Shown: piece by piece, positions 1-10,027 of the stretch
Numbering within the stretch: position 1 is the first letter of the stretch
Layout: every line of letters begins with the position of its first letter
DNA from: Shewanella glacialimarina
GTDB lineage: Bacteria > Pseudomonadota > Gammaproteobacteria > Enterobacterales > Shewanellaceae
Direction of reading: 5' to 3'
DNA length: 64,000 nucleotides
NCBI RefSeq assembly: GCF_020511155.1
Contig: NZ_CP041216.1
Location: 2,294,001-2,358,000 of the forward strand
Notes under the pieces: model-generated
Seen by the model: the letters and a program-made list of their open reading frames with translations, nothing else
Databases searched by the model: none
What the model was told of the DNA's origin: nothing
Program-made: the position numbers and the translations under genes

Positions 1-975
1 TATGAAATAAATCGGTTTATGAAGAAAATTGATACCGAAAAAGATCTAACTGACTCAGTAGAAATAATGACTGAAGACGAGCTAGGTAGAATAGCTAAGT
101 TAATCAATATTACATTTTCAAATATAAGAAAAGACTTTGCCAGTTTTCAAGAAAATGCTCATAAAATTGGTGTTGCTACCATACAAGCATCAAGTGCCTC
201 AAAGGAAAGCAAAGATAGCTTGATGCAATTGCAAATTGATATTTCTAGCATCGCTAGTGCTACAGAACAAATGAATGCGTCGATAAAATCTGTGATGGAA
301 AATATGTTAATTGCCTCGGATGAAGCCGCAAATGCAGCAAAAGAAACTGTCAATGGTGAGGTCGCGGTAAAAACTTCGATGTTGGGTGTATCTAGGACTG
401 CAGAGGAAGTGGCGAGAGTTGGTGATACGATCACTGAGTTGAATACCCGAGTTAACGATATTTTAGGAATGGTAGATGTAATCAAGTCGGTTGCAGAACA
501 AACCAATCTACTTGCATTAAATGCTGCTATTGAAGCAGCAAGAGCGGGTGAGCAAGGCAGGGGATTTGCAGTGGTAGCGGACGAAGTTCGCTCGTTGGCT
601 CAGCGAACTCAACGATCAACTGAAGAAATATCAGGCGTTGTAGATGTACTTAAGCGCAGCTCACAAAAGGCATTCTCAAGCATCGAAAGTGGCAATCAAC
701 AAGCTAGGGAGGCTGTAGTAAACGCTCAGAAAATTTCAGCAGTTTTAGATAAAATAGTCAATAATATTAAATCTGTTGATGATGTAACACGTGTTATCGC
801 CATATCAACACAGGAACAAAGTGATGTTATTCAAGATATTAACTCTAATGTCGGGAGTATAAATGATCAAGCACGAAAGAATGTGGTAGGAGCAGAACAA
901 TTATCTGCATCTAGTTTACAATTATCGCAAATTGCCAAAGATATGGAATCACGGATTCAAGTTTATAAATTTTAG
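1..975 (+). CDS. Methyl-accepting chemotaxis protein, C-terminal part (cut by left edge)
   Basis: The frame is open from base 1, so the gene begins outside the window; the first internal ATG at 19 is not the real start. The visible part opens with the end of a HAMP linker (an acidic [15 protein letters not shown] segment) and continues as one long alpha-helical MCP signalling domain. The conserved hairpin tip reads [19 protein letters not shown], the contact site for CheA and CheW, followed by [17 protein letters not shown]. The protein ends ESRIQVYKF, which resembles neither a CheR tether nor any other C-terminal motif I know. The sensory and transmembrane parts are not visible, so the ligand cannot be inferred. 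It is an orphan receptor, on the opposite strand from the che operon at 5.3-14.2 kb. Confidence 0.95.
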   Translation, partial: YEINRFMKKIDTEKDLTDSVEIMTEDELGRIAKLINITFSNIRKDFASFQENAHKIGVATIQASSASKESKDSLMQLQIDISSIASATEQMNASIKSVMENMLIASDEAANAAKETVNGEVAVKTSMLGVSRTAEEVARVGDTITELNTRVNDILGMVDVIKSVAEQTNLLALNAAIEAARAGEQGRGFAVVADEVRSLAQRTQRSTEEISGVVDVLKRSSQKAFSSIESGNQQAREAVVNAQKISAVLDKIVNNIKSVDDVTRVIAISTQEQSDVIQDINSNVGSINDQARKNVVGAEQLSASSLQLSQIAKDMESRIQVYKF

Positions 976-1186
976 AATTAATGATTATTTTTATAAAAAT
1001 CAAACAGTAAACTTTGAAATACTTTGTTCTGAAATGAAAACCGTTCTTTTAAATAACAAATCGTTCTTAATTCTCGCTTGTAAAAATCGTCGACTTAGTT
1101 GAGCTTAAAATGCTCAAAGTGGTACCGAGTGAATTTAAAGAAAAGGTTTACCCCAATGAATAAGCGTTTATGATTAAGTTGGGATC

Positions 1187-1212
1187 AAAAAAGCCGCTAA
1201 TGCGGCTTTTTT
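1187..1212 (-). terminator. Rho-independent terminator of ynhF
   Basis: An 11-bp stem (aaaaaagccgc / gcggctttttt) encloses the loop taat. It has a U-run in either direction, lies 31 bases after the ynhF stop on the minus strand, and could also stop read-through from the chemoreceptor gene on the plus strand. Confidence 0.85.
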
Positions 1213-1242
1213 ATTACTTAGCATTAATGAGCTATTGTGCCC

Positions 1243-1326
1243 TTAAAAAAGTGACACGAAAAAGGCACTGAAACAAATTGCAATGATCACTGTTGTACCT
1301 AAAGCCATTTTAAGTTCTGTTGTCAT
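1243..1326 (-). CDS. ynhF: YnhF-type small membrane protein (27 aa)
   Basis: This short reading frame encodes MTTELKMALGTTVIIAIC followed by FSAFFVSLF: a polar N-terminus and one transmembrane helix of about 18 residues. From memory it lines up with E. coli YnhF (M-S-T-D-L-K-F-S-L-V-T-T-I-I-V), matching at the start, the acidic/LK pair and the TT-I-I stretch. Support for it being real: a GGGAG ribosome site sits 6 bases before the ATG, and a strong terminator lies just past the stop. The gene is monocistronic between the chemoreceptor gene and divergent gloA. The family's role is unknown; in E. coli it is a stress-responsive inner-membrane peptide. It is easily missed because of its length. 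Confidence 0.8.
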   Translation of the reverse strand: MTTELKMALGTTVIIAICFSAFFVSLF

Positions 1327-1505
1327 TTTAAATCTCCCATTCAGTATAAGTAAATAATAGCGTGCTACACACAATTTCATAGTGGCTTAGAATATAATTG
1401 TGACGTTAAGCAAATATTTTTATATAAAATCTAGCTTTTAAGCATGCGCCTGTATTGATATGATTCGGTTTTACTATTTATGCCTTCTTAATAAGGACGA
1501 TAAAC

Positions 1506-1916
1506 ATGTCTCAACTTTTACACACCATGATCCGTGTGGGTAACTTAGATCGCAGTATCGCTTTTTATACTGATGTAATGGGAATGAAATTACTCAGAAA
1601 ATCTGAGAATGCGGAGTATAAATATACCCTAGCATTTGTCGGTTTTGGCGAAGAGTCAACCGGACAAGCCGTGATTGAATTAACCTATAACTGGGGAGTT
1701 GAACAATACGATCTTGGCACAGGCTTTGGCCATTTAGCGATTGGTGAAGAAGACATCTATGCCCGTTGTGAAGCGATTACTGCTGCTGGAGGCAAAATTA
1801 CTCGTGCACCTGGACCCGTTGCTGGCGGTAAAACTCAAATCGCTTTTGTAGAAGATCCTGATGGTTACAAAATTGAATTAATCCAAAAAAGTGCTGCTAC
1901 AGCTGCATTAGGTTAA
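1506..1916 (+). CDS. gloA: Lactoylglutathione lyase (glyoxalase I)
   Basis: Isomerises the hemithioacetal of methylglyoxal and glutathione to S-lactoylglutathione in the cytoplasm, the first step of methylglyoxal detoxification. At 136 aa it has the usual length of the short bacterial enzyme and is a single VOC-fold protein. Metal ligands are visible at the expected places: H6 (LLHTMIRVG), E58 ([10 protein letters not shown]), H76 (GFGHLAIG) and E124 (GYKIELIQ). This pattern and length match the nickel-type E. coli enzyme. An AAGGA ribosome site precedes the ATG. The gene stands alone and ends in a clear terminator. Confidence 0.96.
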   Translation: MSQLLHTMIRVGNLDRSIAFYTDVMGMKLLRKSENAEYKYTLAFVGFGEESTGQAVIELTYNWGVEQYDLGTGFGHLAIGEEDIYARCEAITAAGGKITRAPGPVAGGKTQIAFVEDPDGYKIELIQKSAATAALG

Positions 1917-1938
1917 TTTCATAAGAAGTACATCACAG

Positions 1939-1966
1939 AAAAAGCCAGCATCTGCTGGCTTTTTTA
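1939..1966 (+). terminator. Rho-independent terminator of gloA
   Basis: Stem aaaaagccagc / gctggcttttt with loop atct, starting 22 bases after the gloA stop. The A-run on the left arm lets it also serve the convergent TonB-receptor gene, whose stop lies at 1980. Confidence 0.9.
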
Positions 1967-1979
1967 TATCGATGATGAC

Positions 1980-4541
1980 TTAAAACTTCATTGAGAAGCC
2001 AGCATAATACTGACGTCCAATAACATCATAAACTTCAGGTACAGTGCCACCATCTGAACCATTTGTTACACTTGACGGTTCTTCATCAGTTAGGTTTTTA
2101 ACACCTGCAATGACCGTCATATCATTGTTGATATGATATGTACCAGAGATGTTGTGGTAGAGCACTGAATCAGCCTCAGCTAGCGCAGCAATTGGATTAT
2201 CATTTTCATCGTAATCAGTATAGTGGTCGTCCATTGACCCAATATAGCGATTAAAATACATCACACTCCAATCACCTTGAGACGCTTGAATACTGAAGTT
2301 ATTACGCACTTTTGCATAAGCGCCAAAATTGCCGTCAATTGTGCCCGTGTAATCTTCGTTATCTTGCTCAAAGTTCAGCAAGTAAGTAGTATCGTTACTG
2401 ATCTTCCAGTCTAAACCTAAGCCTTCAAAGGTATACGCTAGATTAAAGTCGATACCTGAAGTATCTTGAGATCCCACGTTAGTCAGTGAGCTAGTTAAGT
2501 TATCAAACTTAGCCGCTCCTGCCGCTGGGTCAATTCCAAAGGTTTCACAAGCAGTGTTGTCGTTACCCACTAAACATGCATTAATGCCTGATTGCACATC
2601 TAGACGTGTAATCGCATTAGTCACTTTGAAGCTCCAGTAATCTAATGTTAACGATAAACCATCAATCGCGCTCGGTGAATACACAACACCTGCGGTTAAT
2701 GATTCAGATTCTTCTGCTTGCAAATCATCATCAGAAGTATAACGAACCAGAATTTGCGGGTCCTGCTCATGACCTAACGGATCGGTTAGGTAATCGAATG
2801 AACCTGTGTCTCCGCCGTATAATTCGCTGATGCTTGGCGCTCTGAAGCCAGTGGCGGCAACACCACGTAGCATTAAGTCATCAGTGGCTTCATAGGTTAA
2901 ACCCACTTTCCAAGTTGTCGCTTTACCAAAGGTTGAATAATCATCATAGCGTAGCGCAAATTCACCGGTTAATTTATCAGTAAACGGTACACTCACTTCT
3001 TGGAAGATAGATAACACGTTATAGTCGCCATCCGTTGCATCCTGTTGCGCTGCAGAGCTGTCACCATCCTGAATAACTTGATCAGGAGTATAGTAACCAC
3101 TCTCATAGCGGTACTCTGCGCCAATAGCAAAAGCAACTGCACCTGCATCTAAATCAAATAACTCACCGTTTAGGCCTGCAGAGAAAGTATGTTGCTCATT
3201 GCCACCACTATTTTGTTCGGTAAAACTAATGTCGTCGATAATGGCTTGATTTAATGGGTCGCCACTAAACCATGCATCCTGGTTAGCATAAACAGAGGCT
3301 TCCATGTTTGTCACATTAATTGAATTATCAACCTGCGTTTTCGCTTTGTTGTTGCCGTAGGTATAAGAAGCGTCCCAGTTAAAGCCAGTATGAACATCTA
3401 AAGTACCTGCTAAACCTGCAGATAAACGATATGTATCGGTATCTTGCGAACTTATACGCGGGCCTACATCAGTGGTACGACGGCGATAATTGACACGGCC
3501 GGTATCATCAGCAGCAATACCGCCAGCAATCATTGCATCATTAAACGTGAAACAAGACTCTCCTGGTAATGTGTTGGCATCACCGCACACATTTAACATG
3601 ATATCAGCTGGTTGAGCTGACATTTGCTGACTAGATTTACGTTTGGTATATAAAAAATCACCGCTAAATACAATATCATCGTTGATTTCTTGCACCATGT
3701 TAGCAAACACACTGGTACGTTCATTCGGGGTTTGATAGAAACTGTCTTGGGTATAGTCATAACCACTATCGCGATTAACCCACTCCCCCTGATCGTTAAT
3801 CACCTTGCCACCTAATGAACCCGTCGGGATAAAAGAGCTATAACCAGGATCTGTCCAGTCGCGATCTGATTGAATCACGCCATCACGTTTAGAATAGGCA
3901 ACCCCAAAAGTGTAGTTTCCTGAGTCAGTGTTCATACCATAAAGCGCACTGATTTCACCGTTTTCGCCATCGCTTTTATCAGTCATCCCACCTTGAACAT
4001 CAAACTGAAAACCTTCAAAGTCTTTTTTGGTGATAATGTTTACCACACCCGCAATAGCATCAGACCCATATACGGCAGAAGCACCGTCTTTTAAAATTTC
4101 AACACGGGCAATCATGGCAACAGGAATCGCATTTAAATCGACAGCGCTATCTGCACCAGAACCAGAATTGACCATACGACGGCCATTCAATAGCACCAAA
4201 GTACGTTGAGAGCCCATACCGCGTAAATCAACCTGGGCTATACCATCTGCACCATTATTTGTGCTCGAACCAACTGCTGCACCAGCCATTGATGTTTGCG
4301 CCTGTAACAACTCATCGACAGAAGTAAAACCTTCCGCACGAATAGCAGCGGCATCAATAACAGTAACTGGTGAGGCAGTTTCCATATCTTGTCGTTGAAT
4401 GCGAGATCCTGTGATCTCAATGCGCTCAACTTTTGCGGTTTCTTCTGCTGCAGATGCGGATATTGAAATGCTTGAGGAAACGACAATTGAGGTAATTAAG
4501 GCCGATTGAATACTTGTGGAAATAAGTGTCTTTTTAATCAT
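1980..4541 (-). CDS. TonB-dependent outer-membrane receptor
   Basis: An outer-membrane beta-barrel receptor driven by TonB-ExbBD. An N-terminal signal peptide ends near SISASA-AEE. It is followed by a plug domain (about residues 40-175) with the typical VERIEITGSRIQR start, DLRGMGSQRTLVLLNGRRM, and ILKDGASAVYGSDAIAGVVNI. The rest is a barrel ending YAGFSMKF, with the C-terminal Phe needed for outer-membrane insertion. Length (853 aa) fits the family. The ITGSRI-type plug is common in marine Alteromonadales receptors for carbohydrates, peptides or other organic substrates rather than classic siderophore receptors, but the substrate cannot be read here. A GGGAG ribosome site precedes the ATG. 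The gene is isolated, with a long upstream region containing a CRP-like site. Confidence 0.93.
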   Translation of the reverse strand: MIKKTLISTSIQSALITSIVVSSSISISASAAEETAKVERIEITGSRIQRQDMETASPVTVIDAAAIRAEGFTSVDELLQAQTSMAGAAVGSSTNNGADGIAQVDLRGMGSQRTLVLLNGRRMVNSGSGADSAVDLNAIPVAMIARVEILKDGASAVYGSDAIAGVVNIITKKDFEGFQFDVQGGMTDKSDGENGEISALYGMNTDSGNYTFGVAYSKRDGVIQSDRDWTDPGYSSFIPTGSLGGKVINDQGEWVNRDSGYDYTQDSFYQTPNERTSVFANMVQEINDDIVFSGDFLYTKRKSSQQMSAQPADIMLNVCGDANTLPGESCFTFNDAMIAGGIAADDTGRVNYRRRTTDVGPRISSQDTDTYRLSAGLAGTLDVHTGFNWDASYTYGNNKAKTQVDNSINVTNMEASVYANQDAWFSGDPLNQAIIDDISFTEQNSGGNEQHTFSAGLNGELFDLDAGAVAFAIGAEYRYESGYYTPDQVIQDGDSSAAQQDATDGDYNVLSIFQEVSVPFTDKLTGEFALRYDDYSTFGKATTWKVGLTYEATDDLMLRGVAATGFRAPSISELYGGDTGSFDYLTDPLGHEQDPQILVRYTSDDDLQAEESESLTAGVVYSPSAIDGLSLTLDYWSFKVTNAITRLDVQSGINACLVGNDNTACETFGIDPAAGAAKFDNLTSSLTNVGSQDTSGIDFNLAYTFEGLGLDWKISNDTTYLLNFEQDNEDYTGTIDGNFGAYAKVRNNFSIQASQGDWSVMYFNRYIGSMDDHYTDYDENDNPIAALAEADSVLYHNISGTYHINNDMTVIAGVKNLTDEEPSSVTNGSDGGTVPEVYDVIGRQYYAGFSMKF

Positions 4542-5333
4542 AGTTATTAACTCCCAGTTCTATTTATTGTTATTTATCGTTTATGAAGACCATACCAATA
4601 TAACGATGAACAGATACTGAATAAGATTATTTAACAGGTCAAACTCAAAGGCGATAAATTAATAGGAACAAGTGTAACAACCACTTTAAAAATAATAATT
4701 AAAATTGTTAATACCAAATCACATTTACTTTAAACTGCATAATATAACGTCAAACCTCCTGTGCCCAGGCGTTTTTAAAGTTGATTCATCTATAAAAACA
4801 ATAATGTTAACAAGCCTAATAAATCCAAAAAGTGTGACGTAGGTCACGCAAAATCGATTTTAAAATAGCTAAATAAACTAATTTTGCTGTGTACCAACAT
4901 AAAACTGACTATTTTAAAATAAAAACATTAAAAATCATCAAGAATAATTTTTTTAGATTACTTATCATTAATAATATTTACTTATTTTGTATCAGTTAGT
5001 TTGAAAATAAAAAATAAACTAACATCTTCGACACTGAAAGTTAATCAGGCCTATATTGAGATTCAACTTTAAAAAAAACAATCTCATTTTTTAACTGATA
5101 CACATGTTAAATTTTAAAAGAAATATGGGCTTATTTTAACAGAAGTAACCAAGGAGATTATCGATATTTAGATTCTAGATTTGAACGTGAAATATAATGT
5201 GAGCGGGGGGTGTTAAATTGATACTGAATAATGAGAAAAATCAACTCTCTTTCGAATTATCATTAAGTTTACAGCGTAATTATCTAATTTTAGGTGTAAT
5301 CATTATATTCTAAAACTTATTTTAACCATTTTA
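4542..5333. other. 792-base AT-rich intergenic region upstream of the TonB receptor
   Basis: I find no convincing gene here. It holds the promoter region of the TonB-receptor gene and, at the far end, the 3' side of cheB, for which no strong terminator hairpin is visible. The only recognisable site is the CRP-like element at 4833-4848. An AAGGAG at about 5151-5156 is not followed by a usable start codon. Confidence 0.6.
4833..4848 (-). promoter_or_regulatory. CRP-like binding site
   Basis: TGTGA-N6-TCACG matches the CRP consensus TGTGA-N6-TCACA in nine of ten positions. It lies about 290 bases upstream of the TonB-receptor start, which is far for direct class I or II activation unless the 5' leader is long. 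Sequence match only. Confidence 0.45.
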
Positions 5334-6413
5334 CTATTCATCTTTTAAATGCGCATAGCGCATAATTTCTTGTGGAATTTGATTTAGGGACAATACTTTG
5401 CTTGCAGCCCCTAGGGCGATTGCTTCTTTTGGCATGCCAAATACTACACAAGATTTCTCATCCTGGGCTACAGTTGGTGCACCTGCATCTAGCATATCTT
5501 TTAGACCTCTTGCACCATCATCGCCCATGCCGGTTAGAATAAATCCTACCGCATTTTTCCCAGCGCACTTAGCGGTAGATCTAAAAAGTACATCTACCGA
5601 AGGTTTATGACGATTAACTAATGGACCATCAATAACCTCAACCACATATTGCGCACCGCTGCGCTTCAACAGCATGTGCCTCCCCCCAGGAGCAATAAGT
5701 GCTTGACCAGGCAAGACGCGATCATTGTTACGCGCTTCACTAACACGTATATCGCAAATATTATTCAGTCGCTCAGCAAAAGATGCGGTAAACTTTTCAG
5801 GCATATGTTGAACAATCACTATGCCAGGACAATTAGAAGGTAAAGCTTTTAGAAGGTACTCTAAAGCTTGAGTACCACCTGTGGATGTACCAATGGCGAC
5901 CACATGTTCGGTCGTTTTAGACATAGCCGATGCCCCGCAAGGTATTAAGCTTTCTACACCATTTTTTACTCTTACAGTGACCGCAGCCTTAGGCATGCGA
6001 ATATTGCTCATATTTGCTTTTGCTGCGGCTTTAACTGCGTTTGTAATATCACTCGCGGCATCTTGGATAAAATCTTTTAAACCTATTTTTGGCTTGGTCA
6101 CTATGCTAACTGCACCAGCAGACAAAGCCTGCATAGTTGTTTCAGCACCTTTGTCTGTTAATGTTGAGCAAATCACAACTGGAGTTGGCCGTTCTGCCAT
6201 GATTTTTTTAAGGAAAGTGACACCATCCATCCTCGGCATCTCTATATCTAAAACAATGACATCAGGCCATTGAATTGCCATTCTATTCATGGCAAATAAA
6301 GGGTCTGCAACAGCACTAATGACCTCAATGCCAGGGTCTTTATTCAATACACTTTGCAACACCTGTCTGACGATGGCTGAATCATCGACTATCATTACTT
6401 TGATTTTTGTCAT
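5334..6413 (-). CDS. cheB: Chemotaxis protein-glutamate methylesterase/glutamine deamidase
   Basis: Removes methyl groups from chemoreceptors and deamidates receptor glutamines, giving adaptation when phosphorylated by CheA. Residues 1-120 form a receiver domain with the acidic pair D10/D11, phospho-acceptor D56 (VIVLDIEMP) and the KP motif (SIVTKPK). A linker leads to the esterase domain, with catalytic Ser about 177 (IGTSTGG), His about 203 (VQHMPEKF) and Asp about 299 (TGMGDDG). At 359 aa it is of normal length. It is the last gene of the che operon, and its ATG overlaps the cheD stop by four bases (ATGA), implying translational coupling. Confidence 0.97.
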   Translation of the reverse strand: MTKIKVMIVDDSAIVRQVLQSVLNKDPGIEVISAVADPLFAMNRMAIQWPDVIVLDIEMPRMDGVTFLKKIMAERPTPVVICSTLTDKGAETTMQALSAGAVSIVTKPKIGLKDFIQDAASDITNAVKAAAKANMSNIRMPKAAVTVRVKNGVESLIPCGASAMSKTTEHVVAIGTSTGGTQALEYLLKALPSNCPGIVIVQHMPEKFTASFAERLNNICDIRVSEARNNDRVLPGQALIAPGGRHMLLKRSGAQYVVEVIDGPLVNRHKPSVDVLFRSTAKCAGKNAVGFILTGMGDDGARGLKDMLDAGAPTVAQDEKSCVVFGMPKEAIALGAASKVLSLNQIPQEIMRYAHLKDE

Positions 6414-6922
6414 AGCGCTTCTCTAGTAAGATCGCGTTCACCGTATTTTACCCATACATCACCATTCCATAATTCTAGATAGACTTGTCTGTGAACCGAG
6501 CCTCCTAAATCCATGTTTTGAACATTAAATCCGTTAACTGCTAATAATTTTAGTCCCGCATCAATATTTTTTTCAGCAACATTAAGAAAATGATGATTAA
6601 AATTGAGTTGTTGAAGCATATTACTGCCACCGAATAGCTTGACATGATAGTCTTGAGGTAAGGTTTTATGTTTTTTTATTTCCTTTAAAAACAGTGAAAT
6701 AGCTCCATCAGCAAAGAAACCAATATCGAGTTTTCTAGAGCCGCCACAGCAAGGCAACATATAGTGGCACATACCCCCTAAAAGTTTTTCAGGATGCCAT
6801 AAAGTAATGGCTACACAGGAACCCAGCAAGGTATTAATTTTTACCTTTCCTTGGTTAAAGTGAAACTCCCCTGGTTGTAAGGTTATGCTTTTACAATCAG
6901 TGGTTAGCAATAAAGTATTCAT
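6410..6922 (-). CDS. cheD: Chemoreceptor glutamine deamidase CheD
   Basis: Deamidates specific receptor glutamines to methyl-accepting glutamates. Catalytic Cys36 is in [11 protein letters not shown] and His53 in GGMCHYMLP, as in characterised CheD proteins. It has 170 aa. The start overlaps the cheR stop and the end overlaps the cheB start, each by ATGA, so cheR, cheD and cheB should be made in fixed ratio. An additional Cys pair (LPCCGG) follows the active-site His; I do not know whether it matters. Confidence 0.96.
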   Translation of the reverse strand: MNTLLLTTDCKSITLQPGEFHFNQGKVKINTLLGSCVAITLWHPEKLLGGMCHYMLPCCGGSRKLDIGFFADGAISLFLKEIKKHKTLPQDYHVKLFGGSNMLQQLNFNHHFLNVAEKNIDAGLKLLAVNGFNVQNMDLGGSVHRQVYLELWNGDVWVKYGERDLTREAL

Positions 6923-7719
6923 CGTTTTTGATACACAGAAGGTACGATCACTTTAAGGTTATCCACAACACCATTGAGGCTCTCAGAATGGCCAACTATA
7001 AAGTATCCATTGGGTTTTAGTTGCCTTAGCAATTGAGTCACAACTTGTTGCTTTGTTTTTATATCAAAGTAAATGAGTACATTGCGAAGAAAGATCACAT
7101 CAAAGCTACCAAGTTGGCTAAGGTTATCTTTTAAATTGGCATGTATAAATTGCACTTTTTGTCTCAGCTCAGGACACATGATGAACGTGCCTTGCTGCTG
7201 CCCTGTTCCCTTAAGGCAATACTTAGTCAGATAGTTTTTTGGAATATTATCTGCTCTTTCGATAGCATAATGCCCGCTTCTGGCTCTATCTAATATTTGA
7301 GTACTGATATCTGTACCCACGATTTCCCAATTTTTATTACCAGCATGTTCTGCCAGTATCATTGCCAAAGTATAAGCTTCCTCCCCGGATGAACTTGCTG
7401 CGCTCCAGACTCTGTAATGAACACTATTCCAGGTTGGGATAATGATATCTCGAATAAAGTCGAAGTGTTTGGGCTCCCGAAAGAAAAAAGTCTCATGGGT
7501 AGTCAGTAAGTCTATGGCAATTTGATATTCGTTATGCGCTTTACTCTGCAGTAACTCGAAATATTGCGCATAACTATTTAAGCCAAAATGTTTAACCCTT
7601 TTGGCAAGACGGCTACTCACGAGTGCTTTTTTATTTTCTGATAAATTAATACCGGCTATTTCATAAATCATTCGTTGAAATAAGCAGAACTCTTTATCAC
7701 TGAGGTTTAAAACATCCAT
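6919..7719 (-). CDS. cheR: Chemoreceptor glutamate methyltransferase CheR
   Basis: Methylates receptor glutamates using S-adenosylmethionine. An N-terminal helical domain (DKEFCLFQRMIYEIAGI...) is followed by the methyltransferase domain: FFREPKHFDFIRD, then VWSAASSSGEEAYTLAM, the SAM-binding glycine-poor loop seen in CheR, then VIFLRNVLIYFD. I take the ATG at 7719 (266 aa) as the start because GAGG lies 8 bases upstream and the protein then begins MDVLNLSDKEF, as in homologues. The frame can be extended to a TTG at 7779, but that lacks a ribosome site and adds an odd 20-residue leader. The domain should include the beta-subdomain that docks on receptor C-terminal pentapeptides; see the receptor at 8368. 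Confidence 0.95.
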   Translation of the reverse strand: MDVLNLSDKEFCLFQRMIYEIAGINLSENKKALVSSRLAKRVKHFGLNSYAQYFELLQSKAHNEYQIAIDLLTTHETFFFREPKHFDFIRDIIIPTWNSVHYRVWSAASSSGEEAYTLAMILAEHAGNKNWEIVGTDISTQILDRARSGHYAIERADNIPKNYLTKYCLKGTGQQQGTFIMCPELRQKVQFIHANLKDNLSQLGSFDVIFLRNVLIYFDIKTKQQVVTQLLRQLKPNGYFIVGHSESLNGVVDNLKVIVPSVYQKR

Positions 7720-7821
7720 ACTTATCCTCAAAAACAGCTCATCAAAAAATATTATTCCCACACTCGTTCGTGTTTTCAAAACGTAGGAATAAAGGATTGA
7801 TTTATAACACTTTTATTCTGC

Positions 7822-8361
7822 TCACTGTTTGTTATTAGGTATTTGTTCTTGAACTAAGGTGCTTACCATGGTCATCTCTTGGACGGACAGGACTTTATCT
7901 ACCTGTAAGATAATCACAAAATTACCATTTACCTTACCCATTCCTTGAATGAAATCTGCCCGTATTTGTGCGCCAAAGGCTGGCGCTGGTTCTATATCTT
8001 TGTTACTTATTTCAATCACTTCAGAAACAGCATCTACCATGACACCAATGTCTTGCATCACATCTTCATTGAGCACTTCAATTATGACAATACAAGTCCG
8101 TTTTACAATATTGCTTTGTTCCGCCCCAAAGCGAGCGGCCAAATCTACTACTGGAACCACAGCTCCTCTTAGGTTTATCACACCTTTGATGAAATTTGGC
8201 ATCATAGGGACCGGTGTGACATTACTGTACTCTAGAATTTCCTTTATATGTAAAATACCAATGGCATACATGGCTTCTTTTAAATTAAAGGTCAAATATT
8301 GCCAATCATCTTCAATATTGCTATCACTCGAATTTGCTATCTTGCTGGGAAAATTCATCAT
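7822..8361 (-). CDS. cheW: Chemotaxis coupling protein CheW
   Basis: Scaffold linking CheA to receptors. A single CheW/SH3-like domain spans about residues 20-165: YLTFNLKEAMYAIGILHIKEILEY, PNFIKGVINLRGAVVPVVDLAARFG (the conserved receptor-binding stretch), and VVDAVSEVIEI-type segments. At 179 aa it is of usual length. AGGAG lies directly upstream of two successive ATG codons; either the first or the second could start translation. It lies between the receptor gene (6 bases away) and cheR (about 100 bases). Confidence 0.96.
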   Translation of the reverse strand: MMNFPSKIANSSDSNIEDDWQYLTFNLKEAMYAIGILHIKEILEYSNVTPVPMMPNFIKGVINLRGAVVPVVDLAARFGAEQSNIVKRTCIVIIEVLNEDVMQDIGVMVDAVSEVIEISNKDIEPAPAFGAQIRADFIQGMGKVNGNFVIILQVDKVLSVQEMTMVSTLVQEQIPNNKQ

Positions 8362-8367
8362 AATCTC

Positions 8368-9996
8368 CTAGAAGCGTACAAAGTCATGTTCGCTGGTGGC
8401 AACAGAACGATCTTTGGTCCTGGTTTTTGATTTATCTGCTTGACCCTGTTGATTTGTTCTCTTGCTATTCATTTGACTTGAGCGGGTAATTTCAACCTTA
8501 AAGAAACTAATAACGTCTTGAAGTAATTCAGCTTGGCTACTCATTTCCTCTGCGGTGGCAGCAAGCTCTTCGGATGCAGAAGCGCTTTGCTGAGTAATTT
8601 GGCTGAGCTGTTCCATTGCCGTGTTAATTTGCGCTGCACCGGAAGATTGTTCTTCAGAAGCGGCGCTGATCTCTTGGACAAGATCCGCTGTTTTCTTGAT
8701 AGAGGGTACAATCTCATCAAGAAGCTTACCCGCTTTTTCAGCCAACCCGACACTACTTGCCGCCACGCCACCAATCTCTTGGGCCGCTACTTGGCTGCGC
8801 TCAGCGAGTTTGCGTACTTCAGCGGCAACAACGGCAAAACCTTTACCATGCTCACCGGCCCTAGCAGCCTCAATAGCAGCATTAAGCGCTAATAAATTTG
8901 TCTGATAGGCGATATCATCGATAATACTGATTTTATCGGCAATCGATTTCATGGCAGTTACGGTTTGCTGTACCGCGATTCCACCTTCGTCAGCTTCTTT
9001 AGCCGCCTTAGATGACATACCATCAGTAACCTTAGCATTTTCGGTATTTTGACTGATTGATGCGGACATTTGCTCTATTGAAGCTGAAGTTTCTTCCACA
9101 CTTGCCGCTTGCTCACTCGCCCCTTGACTCATGCTCTGAGCCGTTGCAGAAACCTGTTCAGAGGCACTAGAAAGATTATCGGCTGATGCGCGAATGCTGG
9201 TGATGATTTCTGACAGTTTGGTTACCATGGTGTTAACGGCAAACAGCATACTTGAGGTGTCATTTGCTTTAACGTCAACTTTAACTTGTAAGTCTCCGTT
9301 TGCGATTAAACTGACGACCTGAGTAACGTAACTAGGCTCACCACCAAGTTGACGGGTAATGGATTTAGTAACTAAAATAGCGCCCACTATGGCGACAATG
9401 AAAGCGAGTAACCCCGCGATTCCCATTGCCAAAATACCATCTTCATAGCTCTGCTGAGAGACTTCGGCTGAACCTTCTAGAACAGAGCCTTGAAAGCTAA
9501 CCAATTCTGCAGCAGCTGCTAAATAATCATTAAGAATAGGCATGGCATCATCAAGCATAACTGCAATAGCTTCTTGTTTTAAGCCCTTACTGAGTAGATC
9601 ATTCACTTGATCAAACTCTTTTTGAAAGTTAACCCGTAATTCTTTGAGGGCACTCATCTTTGCTTTACCATCAGGGAGCTTTATCATTGACTCAAGCTCT
9701 GCGGTTTTTTGATCCACATTGTTCTTGTTGATTGAGAGGTTTTCATGCAAAGTTTTTTGCGCTTTAGGGTCGTCATTTATCAACAGTTCTAAACGAGTCT
9801 TAGCGTTGTGGTTGGCTAGATCAATAATGTCATTGGCCAAAACGGTTTTACGCCAATCATCGGTGACAATCCGATAAGTAATACTATTAACTGTCGATAG
9901 CTCTTTTAAGCCAATCCCTATAATGACTAACATTAAGACGATTAATAGCGCAAAGGTAAGACCAAGACGCATACTTAGTTTCATATTATTAAACAT
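8368..9996 (-). CDS. Methyl-accepting chemotaxis protein (4-helix-bundle sensor)
   Basis: A transmembrane chemoreceptor encoded inside the che operon. It has a TM helix at about 11-30, a periplasmic four-helix-bundle sensor region at about 31-185, a second TM at about 188-210, HAMP at about 211-265, and an MCP signalling domain with hairpin tip [22 protein letters not shown] flexible basic linker follows, ending in DFVRF. This end fits the CheR/CheB tether pattern aromatic-x-x-aromatic at the extreme C-terminus (E. coli NWETF), so it may be the local docking platform for the cheR and cheB products. AAAGGA precedes the ATG. Ligand unknown. Confidence 0.94.
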   Translation of the reverse strand: MFNNMKLSMRLGLTFALLIVLMLVIIGIGLKELSTVNSITYRIVTDDWRKTVLANDIIDLANHNAKTRLELLINDDPKAQKTLHENLSINKNNVDQKTAELESMIKLPDGKAKMSALKELRVNFQKEFDQVNDLLSKGLKQEAIAVMLDDAMPILNDYLAAAAELVSFQGSVLEGSAEVSQQSYEDGILAMGIAGLLAFIVAIVGAILVTKSITRQLGGEPSYVTQVVSLIANGDLQVKVDVKANDTSSMLFAVNTMVTKLSEIITSIRASADNLSSASEQVSATAQSMSQGASEQAASVEETSASIEQMSASISQNTENAKVTDGMSSKAAKEADEGGIAVQQTVTAMKSIADKISIIDDIAYQTNLLALNAAIEAARAGEHGKGFAVVAAEVRKLAERSQVAAQEIGGVAASSVGLAEKAGKLLDEIVPSIKKTADLVQEISAASEEQSSGAAQINTAMEQLSQITQQSASASEELAATAEEMSSQAELLQDVISFFKVEITRSSQMNSKRTNQQGQADKSKTRTKDRSVATSEHDFVRF

Positions 9997-10027
9997 CCAT
10001 TTATTCCTTTCGTTAAGAAATTCGAAA

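Noticed and set aside
4027..4486. Frames antisense or shifted within the TonB receptor gene
   Set aside because: Low-complexity products, no ribosome sites, fully inside a conserved gene.
5151..5180. Gene start after AAGGAG in the spacer before cheB
   Set aside because: No ATG, GTG or TTG opens a meaningful frame; the ATT frame stops at once.
7720..7779. 20-residue extension of CheR to a TTG start
   Set aside because: No ribosome site, atypical sequence; the ATG at 7719 has GAGG and the family's N-terminus.
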